Shown piece by piece: positions 17,065 through 24,272 of a DNA stretch of 64,000 nucleotides. This stretch comes from CBDFMR01 sp965249765 (GTDB taxonomy: Bacteria > Bacteroidota > Bacteroidia > Chitinophagales > Saprospiraceae). Under the pieces are notes generated by a model. That model was not told where the DNA came from. It worked only from the letters and a program-made list of their open reading frames with translations, and searched no databases. The position numbers were made by a program, and so were the translations under genes. The stretch is taken from positions 2,418,001 through 2,482,000 of the forward strand of contig CBDFMR010000005.1 of the NCBI GenBank assembly GCA_965249765.1, in the 5' to 3' direction. Each line of letters begins with the position of its first letter. The stretch's first letter is position 1.

Positions 17065-18357
17065 CTAAATCGAAACATTGAATTTTGAGTAGTAGTCTAT
17101 CATAGGAACATAACCTCTGCGTTTGAGATGTGACACTTTAATAGTAGTCCCAAGTATAGGACTTTGAGCTACTGCCCATCCTCCCATTCTTGTTCTACTC
17201 CACGCATAAGCTATTCCTTCTTCCACTCCAAGTCTGATCAGGTTCTTACGTTTTCGCTCAAGCTTTTTCCAGTCATGCCAGATACAGTATCGCAATCGAT
17301 TGCGCAGCCACTCATCTACCTTCTTTAGCTTTGTACAAATATTTGCTAATCTGTAGTTATTAATCCATTCTTGATAGATTAATTTAACTGACCACAGTCG
17401 TTCTTTGAAAGTATACCCTATCGTTTTCTTGGTTGCTCTTTTGAGCTTTCTCTTTAGTTCTTCCCAACTACTTTTACTCACTACCAACTGATATTGTCCT
17501 TTGCTCCCTTTCTTATATACCGAAGTGAAACAGTGTCCTAATACTTTGAATGTGGATGGTCTTCTTATTCCGCTTTTCTCCCCATTGATTTTAAGTGCTA
17601 GTTTATCTCTCAGAAAGAGATAAACATTATTCCCAATAGATTTCGCTTTCGATTTTGATCTTGTGTAGATACTAAAGTCGTCAGCATAGCGGATAAATCT
17701 ATACCCTCTTTTTTCTAGGTATTTATCTAGTTGATCCAACATAATATTGGATAGTAATGGACTCAGAGGACTTCCTTGCGGCAACCCTTTACGTCGTTTG
17801 TGTAGCTTCCCATTAATAAGTATCGGTACTTGTAACCATTTGCGGATCAGCCCCAACGTGGTCACGCATTTCACCTTCTCATAAATGAGCTGTAGTATCT
17901 TATAATGTGCTACTTCATCGAAGAACTTACTCAAGTCTATATCTACAATATCGCTATATCCTTCATTGATATAGGCGAGGGATTGTATCACCGCTTGTTG
18001 CATGTTCTTCTTTGGACGAAAGCCGTAGCTGTATTTCGAAAATTCTAACTCGAATCTCGTCATCAGCTGTTGACTAACTGCTTGTTGTAGCCATCTGTCC
18101 ACTACAGTGGGAATCCCTAACAGGCGCCAAACCCACCCGCTTCGCGGTTCTCTCAATTGAATGTCTCCCAGACATTCACCCTTCGGGACCTTTCGTTCAT
18201 CATTTGACTTTGGAATTTCTACTCCTCTGATAGCCTGCGGTAAGTACCCATCTGATAGAATCTCTCGCAACAGATTGCTCTGGTGGATTGATAGATATTC
18301 TTGCAGTTCAGATACTCCCATACCATCTACTCCGCATGACCCTTTATTTCCTACCAC
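17065..18357 (-). CDS. ltrA: Group II intron reverse transcriptase/maturase
   Basis: 430 residues from a GTG. RT domain motifs: GSCGVDGM, LLGIPTVVDRWLQQA, YGFRPKKNMQQAV, DIDLSKFFD, KGLPQGSPLSPLLSNIMLD, YADD in RYADDFSIY, and the maturase region (LRNRLRYCIWHDWKKLERKRKNL, then SPILGTTIKVSHLKRRGY). No HNH endonuclease domain follows. Two 69-bp palindromic elements lie in the gene: one is read in frame, adding about 23 residues (ERKVPKGECLGDIQL onward) before LLGIPTVVDR; the other lies upstream of the GTG, carries stop codons and separates the normal N-terminus (ELIAKILQDN) from KAYRRVVGNKG. The native N-terminus is thus lost and activity is doubtful. Confidence 0.85.
   Translation of the reverse strand: MVGNKGSCGVDGMGVSELQEYLSIHQSNLLREILSDGYLPQAIRGVEIPKSNDERKVPKGECLGDIQLREPRSGWVWRLLGIPTVVDRWLQQAVSQQLMTRFELEFSKYSYGFRPKKNMQQAVIQSLAYINEGYSDIVDIDLSKFFDEVAHYKILQLIYEKVKCVTTLGLIRKWLQVPILINGKLHKRRKGLPQGSPLSPLLSNIMLDQLDKYLEKRGYRFIRYADDFSIYTRSKSKAKSIGNNVYLFLRDKLALKINGEKSGIRRPSTFKVLGHCFTSVYKKGSKGQYQLVVSKSSWEELKRKLKRATKKTIGYTFKERLWSVKLIYQEWINNYRLANICTKLKKVDEWLRNRLRYCIWHDWKKLERKRKNLIRLGVEEGIAYAWSRTRMGGWAVAQSPILGTTIKVSHLKRRGYVPMIDYYSKFNVSI
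18130..18198 (-). repeat. Multi-hairpin palindromic element, copy 1 (in-frame in maturase)
   Basis: 69 bp. On the minus strand: a short TCCC/GGG stem, then GAATGTCT/AGACATTC (18170-18177 with 18159-18166), an 11-base spacer AATTGAGAGAA, then CCGC/GCGG (18037-like short stem at 18044-18047 with 18137-18140 counted from the plus strand as 18137-18147), and GTGGGTT. Read through in frame within the reverse transcriptase, where related proteins have no such insert. Confidence 0.7.
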
Positions 18358-18375
18358 TCGTCGGTAGGCTTTATA

Positions 18376-18444
18376 ATCAACCCATCCGCTTTGCGGTGCC
18401 TTCCTTTCAATGTCCTCAGGACATTGCCCCTATGGGAACAGTCA
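18376..18444 (-). repeat. Multi-hairpin palindromic element, copy 2 (maturase 5' region)
   Basis: 69 bp. On the minus strand: TCCC/GGGG stem, CAATGTCC/GGACATTG (18419-18426 with 18408-18415), 11-base spacer AAAGGAAGGCA, CCGC/GCGG (18393-18396 with 18386-18389), then ATGGGTT. It has in-frame stops and separates the maturase N-terminal codons from the rest. Confidence 0.7.
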
Positions 18445-18960
18445 GTTATCTTGTAAGATTTTTGCTATCAATTCATTTTTTCTTTTCTGTCCTTCTAGAC
18501 CATGGCTATCATTGATTCCATAGTGAATCCAGACGTGATTTAATGTTCAGTCCTTCCCAAGTTGTGAGTCCTTCGAGGGTATGGTTTAACAATCCTCGCT
18601 CGTTACTTTTGGTACTATGACCTCGGCTGACTTCTCATAATGATCAACTCATTCTAAGATCTCCCCAGGTAAGAGCAAATTCTTTCAGTCGACACCTACT
18701 AGATCTACTACAATAGCTTTTGGTTATTCATTGGGCTTTACAAAGTTGTGCTTGCTTACCCAGCTATAATAGCCTCTGTATCTAGTTCCTGTTCGTTAGG
18801 TCCGACCTTTGTAGTCCTGCTTCCTTCAGACCAAGGGTCACCCCTTACGCCCTTGCAGCTTACTAATGCTTCCAGTTGTCAAACTGGCGCACAAGGGACT
18901 TGCACCCTCTAGAATATATAGCTATCTTGCGATAGCTGCCCATGCTGGGCACACACACAA

Positions 18961-19002
18961 GATAGCTGTCCATACTCCGCTGCGCTCCATACGGCAGCTA
19001 TC
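18961..19002 (-). other. Stem-loop at the 5' exon of the 1975-nt intron
   Basis: GATAGCTG (18961-18968) pairs with CAGCTATC (18995-19002). On the minus strand this hairpin is followed by TTGTGT and then the intron start. Insertion 3' of a stem-loop is the habit of class C group II introns. Confidence 0.55.
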
Positions 19003-19083
19003 CCATCGATATGTGTCACTAAGAGGGAACTGAACCACAATCAATAATGTTCTCAATATGAAAACTTTTATTATCTTTGAGTA

Positions 19084-19413
19084 GTGAAGAGAATATTAGC
19101 AAAACGAACAATGAACCACAATCGTTCTCAATAGAATCTTTTTGAAGAGAGCAAAAGAACAATTCACCCAGACTCTAAGGATTATTTGGAAACTTGGCAT
19201 GAAACTGTAAAAGGAGCAAACTGGCAGAATCCTACTGAAATTAAGAATTTTTATTCTACCATAAGTATATTGAAAAATTCAAGGGTTGTATTTAATATCA
19301 AAGGAAATCAATATCGATTAATAGCCAAGATTAACTATGAAAAACAATGGCTCTTCATCAGATTCATTGGAACTCATAAAGATTACGACAAAATAGATGC
19401 TGATAATATATGA
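19084..19413 (+). pseudogene. higB: HigB-type toxin, broken N-terminus
   Basis: RelE-superfamily HigB mRNA interferase. The body is intact (DYLETWHETVKGANWQNPTEIKNF, SILKNSRVVFNIKGNQYRLIAKINY, FIRFIGTHKDYDKI). The native start region (GTG AAG AGA ATA TTA GCA AAA CGA ACA) lies in the same frame at 19084, but a TAG at 19132 and short duplicated words (AGCAAAACGAACA / AGCAAAAGAACA; GAACCACAATC repeated from 19034) disrupt it. A TTG at 19186 would give only 75 residues, without the first helix. Probably an inactive toxin beside a live antitoxin. It overlaps higA by four bases (ATGA). Confidence 0.75.
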
Positions 19414-19775
19414 AACATACACTAATAAAAACGGAAAAACAATACGACGAAACCTTAGAACGGTTGAACGAGATCTTTGATGCAAAAGAAAATTCCAAAG
19501 AGGGACAAGAAGCCGAATTGTTAGCCTTATTAATTGAAAATTATGAGGACAAAAATCACCGTATAGGAACTCCTGACCCAATTGTGGCAGTAAGAATACG
19601 AATGGAAGAACTTCAACTAAAACAAAAGGATTTAATTGGTGTCGTTGGGTCAAAAGGAATCGTTTCAGAGGTGCTAAACCGAAAAAGAAGGTTAACAGTA
19701 AAGATGATAAGAAACCTATCAGAACGATTGAAAATAACACCAAATGTTTTGATACAGGATTATGAACTAAATTAG
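19410..19775 (+). CDS. higA: HigA-type antitoxin, HTH XRE family
   Basis: 121 residues. The C-terminal half contains an XRE helix-turn-helix (VRIRMEELQLKQKDLIGVVGSKGIVSEVLNRKRRLTVKMIRNLSERL), and the acidic N-terminal half would bind the toxin. The start overlaps the toxin stop (ATGA), the standard higBA arrangement. The group II intron array ends ten bases after the stop codon, on the other strand. The pair probably arrived as a mobile cassette. Confidence 0.88.
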   Translation: MKHTLIKTEKQYDETLERLNEIFDAKENSKEGQEAELLALLIENYEDKNHRIGTPDPIVAVRIRMEELQLKQKDLIGVVGSKGIVSEVLNRKRRLTVKMIRNLSERLKITPNVLIQDYELN

Positions 19776-19785
19776 TGAGAAAAGA

Positions 19786-20419
19786 GTCGAGTAGGTAAGG
19801 GGAATTTCACCCCTAACCTCTCACAGAACCGTGCGTGAACCTCTCGACTCACACGGCTCTTCACACTCACTCTATAAAGAGTAGGACATATCACTTGCTC
19901 ATTCCAGCCGAACGAAAGCCCGGTGGTTGTCAAGATGAAAATATCCAGAGCATGTCAACCCCTTCGCTCCACTTCCATTACAGATGTTTCATCACTACTA
20001 CGAGTTGATCCGCCACCTGTTACAACTTTTGTAATCGCCTAACGGACATTCTCCGATTGTGCTTTCCATTTAACATTTACAACAGGCTTCCTGTGGTTCT
20101 CAGCTAAAGCCTAGATAAGAGTCATGCCTCCTGAATGACGGTTGTCATACAGACCGTAAACAGGTAACTTCTGTACTCTTCATCGAAACCTCGATATGTC
20201 CCGATTTTTGACAACAACTGGTCTTTTCGCCACTTCATCGAAAGGTTCGCTTGCGCTCATCTCTCCTATCCATACATGACCGATTTAATTCGGCCTTTTC
20301 TCCTGTCGCTTCATCCATAAAAGTTGCCTCTTATAAATTACAGAAGTTGTTTGATAAGTGGACCTGTATCCCCTTATCGGAGGGCCTACCTCCATCTTTA
20401 AATAAACTACACAACACAC
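19786..20419 (-). mobile_element. ORF-less group II intron, tandem unit 2a (634 nt)
   Basis: Minus-strand unit starting GTGTGTTGTGTAG at 20419 and ending CTACTCGAC at 19786. Domain V is canonical (19826-19859: GAGCCGTGTGAG...CACGCACGGTTC), followed by a domain VI stem (AGGGGTG/CCCCTT). No reverse transcriptase is encoded. It differs from unit 2b by about six substitutions. It is joined without spacer to unit 2b. Confidence 0.78.
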
Positions 20420-21053
20420 GTCGAGTAGGCAAGGGGAATTTCACCCCTAACCTCTCACAGAACCGTGCGTGAACCTCTCGACTCACACGGCTCTTCACAC
20501 TCACTCTATAAAGAGTAGGACATATCACTTGCTCATTCCAGCCGAACGAAAGCCCAGTGGTTGTCAAGATGAAAATATCCAGAGCATGTCAACCCCTTCG
20601 CTCCACTTCCATTACAGATGTTTCATCACTACTACGAGTTGATCCGCCACCTGTTACAACTTTTGTAATCGCCTAACGGACATTCTCCGATTGTGCTTTC
20701 CATTTAACATTTACAACAGGCTTCCTGTGGTTCTCAGCTAAAGCCTGGATAAGAGTCATGCCTCCTGAATGACGGTTGTCATACAGACCGTAAACAGGTA
20801 ACTTCTGTACTCTTCATCGAAACCTCGATATGTCCCGATTTTTGACAACAACTGGTCTTTTCGCCACTTCATCGAAAGGTTCGCTTGCGCTCATCTCTCC
20901 TATCCATACATGACCGATTTAATTCGGCCTTTTCTCCTGTCGCTTCATCCATAAAAGTTGCCTCTTATAAATTACAGAAGTTGTTTGATAAGTGGACCTG
21001 TATCCCCTTATCGGAGGACCTACCTCCATCTTTAAATAAACTACACAGCACAC
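20420..21053 (-). mobile_element. ORF-less group II intron, tandem unit 2b (634 nt)
   Basis: Near-identical to unit 2a, starting GTGTGCTGTGTAG at 21053, directly after the 3' end (CGAT) of the next intron, and ending CTACTCGAC at 20420. Domain V at 20460-20493. Short open frames inside it are shadows. Confidence 0.78.
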
Positions 21054-21655
21054 ATCGAGTAGACGGCCCCACCAGCGATAACTGATGGGGTGCACCTCTC
21101 ACACCACCGTACATACGGGTCTCGTATACGGCGGTTCGAAGTCCCATAATCTAGGGTGCTCTTTACACCACTCTAGAGTAGTTTGTACTTTAAGAAATGG
21201 CTATACTTATGTACTCCATATCGAATTTTCAAACGGATCTTCGTTCAGTCCTTCCACAGTTGTGAGACCGTAGAGGGTATGGTATTAGCAATCCTCACTC
21301 GTTACTCTTGGTACTATGACCTCGGCTGACTTCTTGGCTTCTAGTAAAACGAAACTAGACCAAGACCTCCCCAGGTAAGATAAATAGCTGCCAGTCAATC
21401 ACTGCTGCATCTACTTCGCATTACTTTTCTCATGGACGTTAGTATGATGTGCTACCTCATCCAATAATACAAAGCCTCTTATGCAATTTCTGTTCGTCAG
21501 TACCGACTTTTGTAGTCTCGCTTACTTCACTACATCCCTCACCGAAAACCAGCTTGCGACTTACTAATGCTTACAGGCGTTACCCTGACCCACAAGGGAC
21601 TTTCACCCTCTAGAATATATAGCTATCTTGCGATAGCTGCCCATGCTGGGCACAC
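21054..21655 (-). mobile_element. ORF-less group II intron (602 nt), relative of the maturase intron
   Basis: Starts GTGTGCCCAGCATGGGC at 21655 and ends CTACTCGAT at 21054. Its 5' domain I and its domain V/VI match those of the 1975-nt intron closely (for example the shared TATAGCTATCTTGCGATAGC stretch and the CTTGGTACTATGACCTCGG block on the plus strand), but the maturase region has been deleted. It heads the three-intron array. Confidence 0.75.
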
Positions 21656-21660
21656 ACAAA

Positions 21661-21705
21661 GTGCAAAACGGCAAGTGAGGCTATACGCCTCACCTGCGTT
21701 TGCAC
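21661..21705 (-). other. attC-like stem-loop at the 5' exon of the intron array
   Basis: GTGCAAA (21661-21667) pairs with TTTGCAC (21699-21705), and GTGAGGC (21675-21681) with GCCTCAC (21687-21693), with an asymmetric middle. It is followed on the plus strand by ACGAAACGTTAG, reminiscent of the right end of integron attC sites, although the core box is not a full match. On the minus strand TTTGT and then the intron start follow. No integrase seen. Confidence 0.4.
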
Positions 21706-21750
21706 GAAACGTTAGTCAGTATATATTTGACCATGCACGAAAAATTTCAT

Positions 21751-22797
21751 ATGAATTACATAAGAGTACCATCTTTATTAATTTTATTATTCTTGACAGG
21801 TAGTTTGTTGGCACAAAAATCACAATACAAGGTTGCTTGTATCGGTTTTTACAACCTAGAGAATCTATTTGACACAGTTGATGATACTTTGATTAATGAT
21901 CAGGAATTTCTTCCCCACAGCTATAAAGAATGGACCTTGGAAAGATATGAAGAAAAGGTAGGCAATATGGCCTATGCCATTTCTCAGATGGGCATTGACA
22001 AAAGCAAGAATGGCGTATCAGTATTAGGTGTCTCTGAAGTCGAAAATTACAAAGTTCTTCATGATCTTGTCAGTCACCCATTCCTCAAGGAAAGAAACTA
22101 TGGTATTGTTCATTATGATTCTCCAGATTTCAGGGGAATAGATGTCGCCTTATTGTATCAAAAAGCGCATTTCTCTCCGGATACCAGTTATACCCTTACC
22201 TTGCCTATCATAGAAAATGGGCTGACCAAATACACACGTGACATATTGTATGTGGCAGGAGATTTTGACGGCGAAAGAATGCATTTCATGGTCAACCACT
22301 GGCCTTCACGTAGAGGAGGAGCGGCTAAGACAGCACCGTATAGGAACAGAGGAGCCCAGATATGCCGTGCTCACATAGACTCACTCAATAGAGTGGAAGA
22401 CGGTGCCAAAGTCGTTGTCATGGGTGACTTGAATGATGACCCAACTAGTCCCAGTGTAAAATCTCACATGAGGGCTAAAAGCTCTATCAAAGACTGTGAC
22501 ACTGAAGACATATTTAATCCTATGATCGACCTTTACCGACGTGGTACAGGATCCAATGCATGGAATGACGCCTGGAGTTTGTTTGACCAGGTCATGCTAT
22601 CTGGTAGTTTTGTTGACAAGAATCAAGACGGGTTCTTCTACTATCAAGGCATCGTTTTTAATAAGAAATTTTTAATTCAGAAATTTGGTCAGTACAAAGG
22701 TTATCCATTCAGGACATTTGGCGGATCCACCTACATGGGAGGATATAGTGATCATTTTCCGGTTTTCGTATATTTATTGAAAGCCATTAAAAATTAA
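21751..22797 (+). CDS. Endonuclease/exonuclease/phosphatase family protein, secreted
   Basis: 348 residues from the ATG at 21751, which gives a clean signal peptide (MNYIRVPSLLILLFLTGSLLAQ); upstream ATGs at 21700 and 21733 would spoil it. EEP/DNase I-fold landmarks: FYNLENLFDT, GVSEVEN (metal-binding Glu), VNHWPSRRGG (catalytic His), MGDLNDDP (Asp/Asn) and YSDHFPVFV (terminal Asp-His). Similar Bacteroidota proteins are extracellular nucleases or phosphodiesterases. The next gene starts immediately at its stop. Confidence 0.88.
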   Translation: MNYIRVPSLLILLFLTGSLLAQKSQYKVACIGFYNLENLFDTVDDTLINDQEFLPHSYKEWTLERYEEKVGNMAYAISQMGIDKSKNGVSVLGVSEVENYKVLHDLVSHPFLKERNYGIVHYDSPDFRGIDVALLYQKAHFSPDTSYTLTLPIIENGLTKYTRDILYVAGDFDGERMHFMVNHWPSRRGGAAKTAPYRNRGAQICRAHIDSLNRVEDGAKVVVMGDLNDDPTSPSVKSHMRAKSSIKDCDTEDIFNPMIDLYRRGTGSNAWNDAWSLFDQVMLSGSFVDKNQDGFFYYQGIVFNKKFLIQKFGQYKGYPFRTFGGSTYMGGYSDHFPVFVYLLKAIKN

Positions 22798-24090
22798 TTG
22801 CGGACTGATCAACCTTTCAATCTAAGTACTGAGTTCAATGACCTTCTCGATTTACTCGAGAAATCCAATGAATCTGTTTTCATTACAGGGAGAGCTGGTA
22901 CAGGAAAATCCACGTTACTTCAACTCTTTAGGAATACTACCAGAAAAAGAACTGTTGTACTTGCACCTACGGGAGTGGCAGCCTTAAACGTAAAGGGTCA
23001 GACCATTCATTCTTTCTTTCGGCTTCCACCAAGACTCATTCAAACAAGAGATATAGTAAAGCTCAAGAATAACTATGTCATAAAAAAGGTCGAAGTCATT
23101 GTCATTGACGAAGTATCAATGGTAAGGGTCGACATGATTGATGTGATTGATAGGTCGCTTCGGTTAAACCGCAATTCCGATATCCCGTTTGGAGGTGTGC
23201 AGATGGTTTTTATTGGTGACCTATTTCAGCTTCCACCCGTGCTGGCCAGTGATGGAGAAAAAAAGTATCTCCATGATAATTACGATTCTCCTTATTTCTT
23301 CTCTGCCCATATCCTGAAATTATTCCATATGTCCTTCTTTGAACTGAATAAGGTATATAGACAAGAGGAAAGAAGGTTTATCAATTTACTCGATAACATC
23401 CGCACCGGCCATTTTGATCAAGACGACCTTGACGACATAAACCAGCGCGTATTAGATACTGAATCAAATTATGTCAAAGCCATCACATTGACCTCTACCA
23501 ATGCTAAGGCACATTCAATAAATCAGGACGAAATGACGAAGATTAGTGGTAAGACATTTACCTACCATGGAAAAGTGGATGGCGATTTTAATCAGCGATT
23601 ATTTCCGACAAAATTTAACCTTTCCCTTAAAGTAGGTTGTCAGGTAATGATGGTTAAAAATGACCTCGACAAAAGATTTGTCAATGGAAGCATAGGAGAA
23701 ATCGTCTCTCTTACTCATGATAAAATCATAGTCAATATTCTTGATAATGAGGATCCACCAATAGCGATTGAACCAGTTTCATGGGAAGTGGTCAAATACA
23801 GGTTCAATCCAGATAATGATCAAATTGAACATTATATCGCGGGGAGTTTCATTCAGCATCCATTAAAACTTGCTTGGGCCATTACGATTCACAAAAGTCA
23901 GGGAAAGACTTTTGATAGTGTAATAGTCGACCTAGGGAGGGGCGCATTTGAGCATGGACAAGTCTATGTTGCAATGAGTAGGTGTAGGACATTGGGCGGG
24001 ATGTGGCTCGCGGGACCGCTTCGTGCAAGAGATGTAATGGTCGACCAAAGAATAATTTCTTACTACGACACTCGCATCAATTATTTGTAA
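22798..24090 (+). CDS. PIF1-like/RecD-like helicase
   Basis: 430 residues from a TTG that follows directly on the preceding TAA; no ATG lies near the N-terminus. SF1B helicase motifs: Walker A GRAGTGKST (about residue 35), APTGVAALNVKGQTIHSFF, DEVSMVR (motif II), GDLFQLPPV (motif III), ELNKVYRQ, and the C-terminal TIHKSQGKTFDSVIVDLG and YVAMSRCRT. Bacterial PIF1-type proteins unwind G-quadruplex and stalled-fork DNA. It is shorter than many Bacteroidota relatives, which carry extra C-terminal domains. Confidence 0.88.
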   Translation: MRTDQPFNLSTEFNDLLDLLEKSNESVFITGRAGTGKSTLLQLFRNTTRKRTVVLAPTGVAALNVKGQTIHSFFRLPPRLIQTRDIVKLKNNYVIKKVEVIVIDEVSMVRVDMIDVIDRSLRLNRNSDIPFGGVQMVFIGDLFQLPPVLASDGEKKYLHDNYDSPYFFSAHILKLFHMSFFELNKVYRQEERRFINLLDNIRTGHFDQDDLDDINQRVLDTESNYVKAITLTSTNAKAHSINQDEMTKISGKTFTYHGKVDGDFNQRLFPTKFNLSLKVGCQVMMVKNDLDKRFVNGSIGEIVSLTHDKIIVNILDNEDPPIAIEPVSWEVVKYRFNPDNDQIEHYIAGSFIQHPLKLAWAITIHKSQGKTFDSVIVDLGRGAFEHGQVYVAMSRCRTLGGMWLAGPLRARDVMVDQRIISYYDTRINYL

Positions 24091-24131
24091 AAAGAATAAA
24101 AGATGATAAATTGTATGCTCAAACTCAGATT

Positions 24132-24272
24132 ATGTCAAAAAGAAGATCAAAGCGTAAAGTCAAAGCTGAGGCCAGAAATAAAAAGCAGGAACAACAGTTC
24201 TTCAAAGTTGCCATTGTAGTCACTGCCATCCTGCTTGTCATTTTATATTTTGTATTTCAGCGAGTTAATTAA
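24132..24272 (+). CDS. Small single-span membrane protein
   Basis: 46 residues: a very basic N-terminus (MSKRRSKRKVKAEARNKK) and one transmembrane helix (VAIVVTAILLVILYFVF). It lies 41 bases after the helicase gene and overlaps the convergent T9SS gene by eight bases. Function unknown. Confidence 0.6.
   Translation: MSKRRSKRKVKAEARNKKQEQQFFKVAIVVTAILLVILYFVFQRVN

Larger units (their letters stand above)
16980..18954 (-). mobile_element. Group II intron with maturase (1975 nt)
   Basis: Minus-strand retroelement. The 5' end at 18954 reads GTGTGCCCAGCATGGGC (GUGYG consensus), followed by domain I features such as GGGTGCAAGTCCC and CTGAAGGAAGCAGGACTAC. The reverse transcriptase gene occupies domain IV. 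Domain V (17028-17063) and a domain VI stem (CCCCATCAG/CTGGTGGGG) precede the 3' end at 16980 (CTACTCGAT, ending AY). A stem-loop lies just 5' of the insertion point (18961-19002). The same 5' and 3' sequences occur in the ORF-less intron at 21054-21655, which supports both boundaries. Confidence 0.8.

Noticed and set aside
19786..21053. Tandem 634-bp units as a CRISPR-like or satellite repeat
   Set aside because: Each unit has a GUGUG start, canonical domain V and an AY end, so group II introns explain them better.
20251..21803. Several 60-80 codon frames in the intron array
   Set aside because: They repeat with the 634-bp units and lie in structured intron RNA; no protein features.
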